A DNA stretch of 26,428 nt from Streptomyces cellulosae (GTDB lineage: Bacteria; Actinomycetota; Actinomycetes; Streptomycetales; Streptomycetaceae). The notes beneath the pieces are model-generated. The model did not search any database, was not told where the DNA came from, and was given only the letters and a program-made list of their open reading frames with translations. Location of the stretch: positions 1 through 26,428 of the forward strand of contig NZ_JOEV01000069.1 in the NCBI RefSeq assembly GCF_000721105.1. The letters run 5' to 3'. Both the position numbers and the translations under genes were made by a program. This document shows positions 22,835 to 26,428 of this stretch, piece after piece (the first letter of the stretch is position 1; each line of letters begins with the position of its first letter).

Positions 22835-23830
22835 TTAGACGGCGATCCGTGGATCGGCTGCGGCTTGGAGGACGTCGACGACGATGTTGGCCACCACGTA
22901 GAGCAGACCGACGACCAGTGTGATTCCGGCGATGGTGTTGAAGTCTCCCTTGGAGATCGATTGCGAGATGTACAGGCCGATCCCGGGTCTGGCGAAGATC
23001 GCCTCGACCAGGATGCTGTTCCCGATCATCCCGGCGAGCTGCAGTCCCATCAGCGCGAGCACCGGGCTGAGGGCGTTGCGCAGTGCGTGCCTGACGAGGA
23101 TCTGTGTCCCGCCCAGGCCCTTGGCCTTGGCCGTACGGGTGTACTCCGCTCGGAGGGTGCTTTCCAGGCTGCTTCTCAAGACGCGGCCGACGGCCACCGC
23201 GGGGGCGATCGCGATGCAGAACGCCGGGAGGATGAGATGTTTCAGGTCGTCAAGGAAGAGGCTGGGCCGACCCGCCACCAGGCTGTCCACCAGGAGGAAG
23301 CCGGTCGGGCCCGACGGTGCGTCGTACGCCGATGTCTGGCCGGTGACCGGCAGCAGGTCGAGCCAGCGGTAGAAGACCAGCATCGCGAGCAGGGAGGCGA
23401 GGAACACGGGCACCGACGCGCCGGAGATCATCACCACCCGCAGCACCCCCGATCCGCGCCACCCCTGCGCCGTGGCCAGCCCCAGGAAGAACCCGATCAC
23501 GGTGATCAGCACGAGAGCCGTGAACACGAGCTCCAGCGTGACCGGCAGGAATTTCATGATGTCCGACGCGACCAGCGTGCGCGTCACCGACGACGTCCCG
23601 AGGTCACCCTGCACGGCGTGCCCCAGGTAGAGGAAGAACTGCACCGGCACCGGCTTGTCGAGTCCCAGTTGATGGCGGGCGGCCTCGTACACCTCCGGCG
23701 GTGCCTTCTCCCCGACCAGTGCCACGACCGGGTCGACCGGCGCCACCTTCTGCAGGATGAAGACCACCAGGACCAGTGCGGTCAGAACGGGAAGCGCTCC
23801 GAGGAGCCGACGACCCAGGATCAGCAGCAT
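22835..23830 (-). CDS. oligopeptide/dipeptide-type ABC permease, DppB-like
   Basis: A 331-residue membrane permease of the binding-protein-dependent importer class. It starts LLILGRRLLGALPVLTALVL, has the large extracellular first loop (GEKAPPEVYEAARHQLGLDKPV, about 40-61) typical of DppB/OppB and about six membrane segments. The EAA loop that docks the ATPase is seen as EYTRTAKAKGLGGTQILVRH near residue 230. It ends DVLQAAADPRIAV, close to the usual DPRIR-type end of the family. ATG 23830 is preceded by GAAGG. It follows the DppC-like gene by 29 bp. The operon has no binding protein and no ATPase in the window; the family-5 lipoprotein at 5393-7030 is a possible partner. Confidence 0.93.
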   Translation of the reverse strand: MLLILGRRLLGALPVLTALVLVVFILQKVAPVDPVVALVGEKAPPEVYEAARHQLGLDKPVPVQFFLYLGHAVQGDLGTSSVTRTLVASDIMKFLPVTLELVFTALVLITVIGFFLGLATAQGWRGSGVLRVVMISGASVPVFLASLLAMLVFYRWLDLLPVTGQTSAYDAPSGPTGFLLVDSLVAGRPSLFLDDLKHLILPAFCIAIAPAVAVGRVLRSSLESTLRAEYTRTAKAKGLGGTQILVRHALRNALSPVLALMGLQLAGMIGNSILVEAIFARPGIGLYISQSISKGDFNTIAGITLVVGLLYVVANIVVDVLQAAADPRIAV

Positions 23831-23859
23831 GATGTCACCTTCACGTTGGTCCGAACCGG

Positions 23860-24738
23860 TCAGCGGTCACGGATGCGGTCCCTGAGCGCGTCGCCGGCGA
23901 AGTTGCTGACGATGGCGATCAGGGCGACGGCTGCAGCAGGAAACACGGGGATCCACCACGCGCTGAAGATGTTGGTCATGCCTTGGGCGCTCATCGCCCC
24001 CAGCTCCGGCGCCGGCTGCGGCGCGCCCAGACCGAGGAACGACAGGCTCGAGAGCATCAACACCAGCGCCGACACGTCGAGGCTCGCAGTGATGATGGTG
24101 ACCGGGACGGCTCCGGGCAGCAGGTGCCTGGTGAGCCGGCGCCTCCGTCCGGACCCCGAGATCTTGGCCGCCTCCATGTGGGGAGAGGCCCGCAGCTTGC
24201 GTATCTCCGCGCGGATGATGCGCGTGTACAACGGCCACCACACGAGCGAGACGCCGACGAGGGTGTGGACGTAGGACGGGCCGAGGGCCGCGACCACAGC
24301 GACCGCCAGGATCGGCCCGGGCAGCGCCAGGAACACGTCGGTGATCCGCATCAGGATGCTGTCGACGACGCCGCCGACGGCCCCGGCGACGAGGCCGATC
24401 AGCCCACCGAAGACGACACCGGAGGCGACGACCGCCAGCGCACCCCACCAGCTCGTGGACATGCCGACCAGGACGCGACTGAGCACGTCGCGTCCCACCG
24501 TGTCGGTGCCGAGGAGATAGCCGGATCCGGGCGCGGACATCGCCGGCCCGGCAGGCACCAGCGGGTCGTAGGGCGCGATGGCCTTGGCGAAGATCGCGAC
24601 GAAGAACATCATCGCCAGTGCGGCGAAGGCGGCCCAGCCGGCCACCGGCGTGCCCTGGAAATACTGTCTGAGGCCTTGACCGAACCTGGTCCCGACCGGG
24701 ACCAGATCCTTGGCGACGTAGGGCTCAGCAACAGCCAT
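23860..24738 (-). CDS. oligopeptide/dipeptide-type ABC permease, DppC-like
   Basis: A 292-residue partner permease. I choose ATG 24738 because GGAGGAG is just upstream; an in-frame start at 24813 would add 25 unconserved residues. DppC/OppC features include the N-terminal helix with the following IAPYDPL, the conserved GTDTVGRDVLSRVLVGMSTS, and the EAA loop EIRKLRASPHMEAAKISGSG with RRRRLTRHLLPGAVPVTII. LSFLGLGAPQPAPELGAMSAQG near the C-terminus is the family's extracellular loop. It should form a heterodimeric channel with the DppB-like protein. A perfect inverted repeat lies about 100 bp upstream (24838-24853) and may be its operator. ATPase subunits are not in the window. Confidence 0.93.
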   Translation of the reverse strand: MAVAEPYVAKDLVPVGTRFGQGLRQYFQGTPVAGWAAFAALAMMFFVAIFAKAIAPYDPLVPAGPAMSAPGSGYLLGTDTVGRDVLSRVLVGMSTSWWGALAVVASGVVFGGLIGLVAGAVGGVVDSILMRITDVFLALPGPILAVAVVAALGPSYVHTLVGVSLVWWPLYTRIIRAEIRKLRASPHMEAAKISGSGRRRRLTRHLLPGAVPVTIITASLDVSALVLMLSSLSFLGLGAPQPAPELGAMSAQGMTNIFSAWWIPVFPAAAVALIAIVSNFAGDALRDRIRDR

Positions 24739-24837
24739 GGCTCCTCCGTAACTCGACGGCCCGCCGGTCCTCGACCTTGCGGTCACGGGCTGCTGATAAG
24801 ACTCATCGGGCACCAGTGCACATCTCGGTGGTATCGC

Positions 24838-24853
24838 CGCAAGTTCACTTGCG
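24838..24853. promoter_or_regulatory. perfect 16-bp inverted repeat upstream of the permease operon
   Basis: CGCAAGT, TC, ACTTGCG is a perfect 7-bp inverted repeat with a two-base centre. It lies 100 bp upstream of the DppC-like start and nine bases beyond the end of the MFS gene at 24862. Its symmetry suits a dimeric regulator. Which one binds is unknown; the GntR/UTRA protein at 18085 is one candidate. The loop is too short for an ideal terminator. Confidence 0.5.
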
Positions 24854-24861
24854 TTGCTTGT

Positions 24862-26064
24862 TCATTGCGCGCGGGACGGGCGCATTTCACCCAGAAATCT
24901 CGACCCGGCCAACACGGCTGCGCACAGCAGGACCAGCCCTCCGCCGACCACGCATCCCATCGTCCCCAGCGCCCCGAAGAGCAGGTTGACGCTGCCCGAG
25001 CCACTGAACGAGCCCACCCCGCAGGCGATCCGGTAGTTGGCCACGGCGATCGACGGGTCCGGGCTGGTGGCGACGACCAGCACCGGTGGCGCTGCCAGAG
25101 CGACTCCGTCGACGAGCCCGAACAGCACAGCCGCGGCGAGGAAGCCACCGAGCGAACGGGCGACCGCGAGCATGCCCAAGGCGATCACACCGAGCCCGAG
25201 CGCCCACACGAGCGCCCGGGCAGGAGGGACCTTCTCGAACAGTGGACCCGAGGTGCCGAGGACCACGATCTCCACCATGGAGAGCACGCCCAGGGAGATT
25301 CCGATGCCGGCGGCGGTGAGACCCGCCCCGTCCCCGATCAGCGGAAAAGCGGTGTTCTCGATCCCGCTGCGCAGGTAATTGCCGATGAGCCCCAGCGCGA
25401 GCGCGACGCGGGCTGCTCGGCCGACCGCGAGTCGGGGCAGACCGATACGGGGCCTGCCGACCTCGTCCGAGGCCGGCAGGCGCGGTAGCAGCACGATCAC
25501 CAGCGCACCCGCCGCCAGGCCCGCTCCGCAGCAGACCGCGAAGGCGATCCGGTATCCGTCGACCCCTGCGTGCTGTGTGGCCAGGATGCCGCCGACCGGT
25601 GCGCCGACGGAGCCGCCGAGCATCTGCAGGCTCGCGTTCGAACCGAGAGCGCGGTGCGGGCGGGCGCGCATCCGAATCGTCACCTGCAGTGCCGCTCCGG
25701 CGACCACGGCGCTGGCCAGGCCCTGCACGACTCGGGCGGCGATCAGCGCCGGCGCGCGGTCAGCCAGCCCGTAACAGGCCTCGCTGACCGCGAAGAACAC
25801 CATCCCGACGACGGCTGTCGAGCGGGCGTCGATCCGGGTGACGACCCGCGTTCCCAGGACGTCGACCAGCATCAGTCCGGCCGCGGAGCTCACGATGAAG
25901 ACGGTGACGAGAACCGGGCTGAGTCCCAGCTTGATCGCGTAGAGCAGCTCGATCGGCGCGGTCATGGCCATCACGAACCCGACGAGGACCATGGTCAGCT
26001 CAGGCCCGGCCGATTCCCGGAACCGGGCAAGCGCGCTGCCGTGGGACGTGTGCTGTGTGGTCAC
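24862..26064 (-). CDS. MFS transporter (paralog B)
   Basis: A 400-residue major-facilitator protein with about 12 membrane segments, starting at GTG 26064. APIELLYAIKLGLSPVLVTV, LMLVDVLGTRVVTRIDAR, ARVVQGLASAVVAGAALQVT and RPRIGLPRLAVGRAARVALA align along their length with MFS paralog A at 8883-10082 (for example ASRVVQGFGGGMMLGAGLQA there). The two are clear paralogs, not recent copies. Its start is 12 bases after the stop of monooxygenase copy 5 on the same strand, so the two are co-transcribed. The same family pairing (this MFS type with an NtaA-like enzyme) occurs at 8883-11636, which argues for a functional link. The ribosome site is weak (GCGGGT close to the GTG). Substrate and direction of transport are unknown. 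Confidence 0.87.
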   Translation of the reverse strand: MTTQHTSHGSALARFRESAGPELTMVLVGFVMAMTAPIELLYAIKLGLSPVLVTVFIVSSAAGLMLVDVLGTRVVTRIDARSTAVVGMVFFAVSEACYGLADRAPALIAARVVQGLASAVVAGAALQVTIRMRARPHRALGSNASLQMLGGSVGAPVGGILATQHAGVDGYRIAFAVCCGAGLAAGALVIVLLPRLPASDEVGRPRIGLPRLAVGRAARVALALGLIGNYLRSGIENTAFPLIGDGAGLTAAGIGISLGVLSMVEIVVLGTSGPLFEKVPPARALVWALGLGVIALGMLAVARSLGGFLAAAVLFGLVDGVALAAPPVLVVATSPDPSIAVANYRIACGVGSFSGSGSVNLLFGALGTMGCVVGGGLVLLCAAVLAGSRFLGEMRPSRAQ

Positions 26065-26076
26065 ACCCGCACGCGA

Positions 26077-26428
26077 TCAGAACTCACGGAGTGTCTCGCG
26101 CAGGGTGGACTTGGTGTACTCGGTGCGGGTGAGGCCCTGGCGCTGCAGCGCGGGCATCAGGCCGTCACAGATGGCGTTGATGTAGTTGCGGGACAGGTCC
26201 CAGCCGGGCTTGCTGATAAGGAAGCCGTCGCCACCGACCTCCTCCATCGCCTCGCCCATCTTCTTGGCGACCTGCTCCGCAGTTCCCACCAGCTCCAGCC
26301 CCCGCTTGGCGCGGTGCAGCACCAATTCGCGCAGTGTCTTGGGGCCGGGGCTGCCGTCGCCGCGCATGAAGTACTCAAGGGATCCGCGTTCGCCGTTGGT
26401 GGTCAGGTCCTCGGGGAGCGGCTCGTCC
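26077..26428 (-). CDS. FMN-dependent monooxygenase, NtaA/EmoA/SnaA family (copy 5, C-terminal part)
   Basis: The window cuts this gene; only about 116 C-terminal residues are present. They run from DEPLPEDLTTNGERGSLEYF through ELVGTAEQVAKKMGEAMEEV and GGDGFLISKPGWDLSRNYIN to LRETLREF. The closest match in the window is copy 3 (ERGSLDKFA, GDGFLISAPYM, LIPALQRRGLTRTEYT, LRDTLREF). The open frame reaches the window end without interruption, so the gene is probably intact beyond it. It is followed after 12 bases by MFS paralog B. The flavin-site motif that separates VTGSS from VTSGED types is outside the window. Confidence 0.85.
   Translation of the reverse strand, partial: DEPLPEDLTTNGERGSLEYFMRGDGSPGPKTLRELVLHRAKRGLELVGTAEQVAKKMGEAMEEVGGDGFLISKPGWDLSRNYINAICDGLMPALQRQGLTRTEYTKSTLRETLREF

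Noticed and set aside
18949..24738. A single importer-exporter ABC operon joining the permeases and the large ABC protein
   Set aside because: The 1271-residue protein has its own membrane domains and is an exporter, so it cannot supply the ATPase for DppB/DppC-like permeases. A hairpin separates the genes.
1..26428. CRISPR arrays, tRNA or rRNA genes, phage or plasmid replication functions
   Set aside because: No regularly spaced repeats, cloverleaf-like sequences ending in CCA-type acceptors, rRNA motifs, integrase genes (beyond dead transposases) or origin-like iterons were seen on either strand.

Overview
The window looks like the chromosome of a high-GC actinomycete, most likely Streptomyces or a close relative. 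Codons are strongly G/C-biased at the third position, GTG starts are common, and the protein families and decayed IS5-type transposases are typical of Streptomyces. No rRNA, tRNA, CRISPR array, prophage or plasmid function is visible.

Layout. (1) 1-100: the 3' end of an IS5-family transposase and its probable terminal repeat. (2) 110-3575: a compact D-tartrate/C4-dicarboxylate module. It has a DctA-type transporter and an enolase-superfamily D-tartrate-dehydratase-like enzyme on the minus strand, and a divergent FCD-type GntR regulator. The divergent gap holds a good -35/-10 promoter and a perfect 12-bp palindrome that is the likely operator. (3) 3629-3817: a dead transposase fragment marking a boundary. 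(4) 3948-15288: a cluster built around FMN-dependent nitrilotriacetate/EDTA/pristinamycin-type monooxygenases (NtaA/EmoA/SnaA family). Four full copies lie here and the end of a fifth lies at the right edge of the window. They sit with a Tat-exported family-5 solute-binding lipoprotein, two MFS transporters and a second kind of luciferase-like oxidoreductase. (5) 15471-16840: an insertion-sequence graveyard around a truncated conserved hypothetical gene. (6) 16919-18858: a small HTH-like protein, a stand-alone riboflavin kinase and a GntR/UTRA regulator. (7) 18949-22764: a 1271-residue single-chain ABC exporter. (8) 22835-26428, minus strand: two oligopeptide-type ABC permeases, an MFS transporter paralogous to the one at 8883-10082, and the C-terminal part of the fifth monooxygenase.

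How it may fit together (inference). The NtaA-family enzymes use FMNH2 and O2 to cleave or hydroxylate C-N or C-S compounds. The riboflavin kinase could supply FMN. The family-5 binding protein and the DppB/DppC-like permeases could import a chelator-like, peptide-like or organosulfur substrate. The MFS proteins could move substrates or products. The pairing of an NtaA/EmoA-type enzyme with an oligopeptide-type importer recalls the emo/epp EDTA-degradation locus of strain BNC1. Here the importer parts are split by about 16 kb, no importer ATPase or flavin reductase is visible, and the monooxygenase has been multiplied. This expanded locus, with its transporter-monooxygenase pairs, is the most interesting feature. 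The substrate cannot be read from sequence alone.
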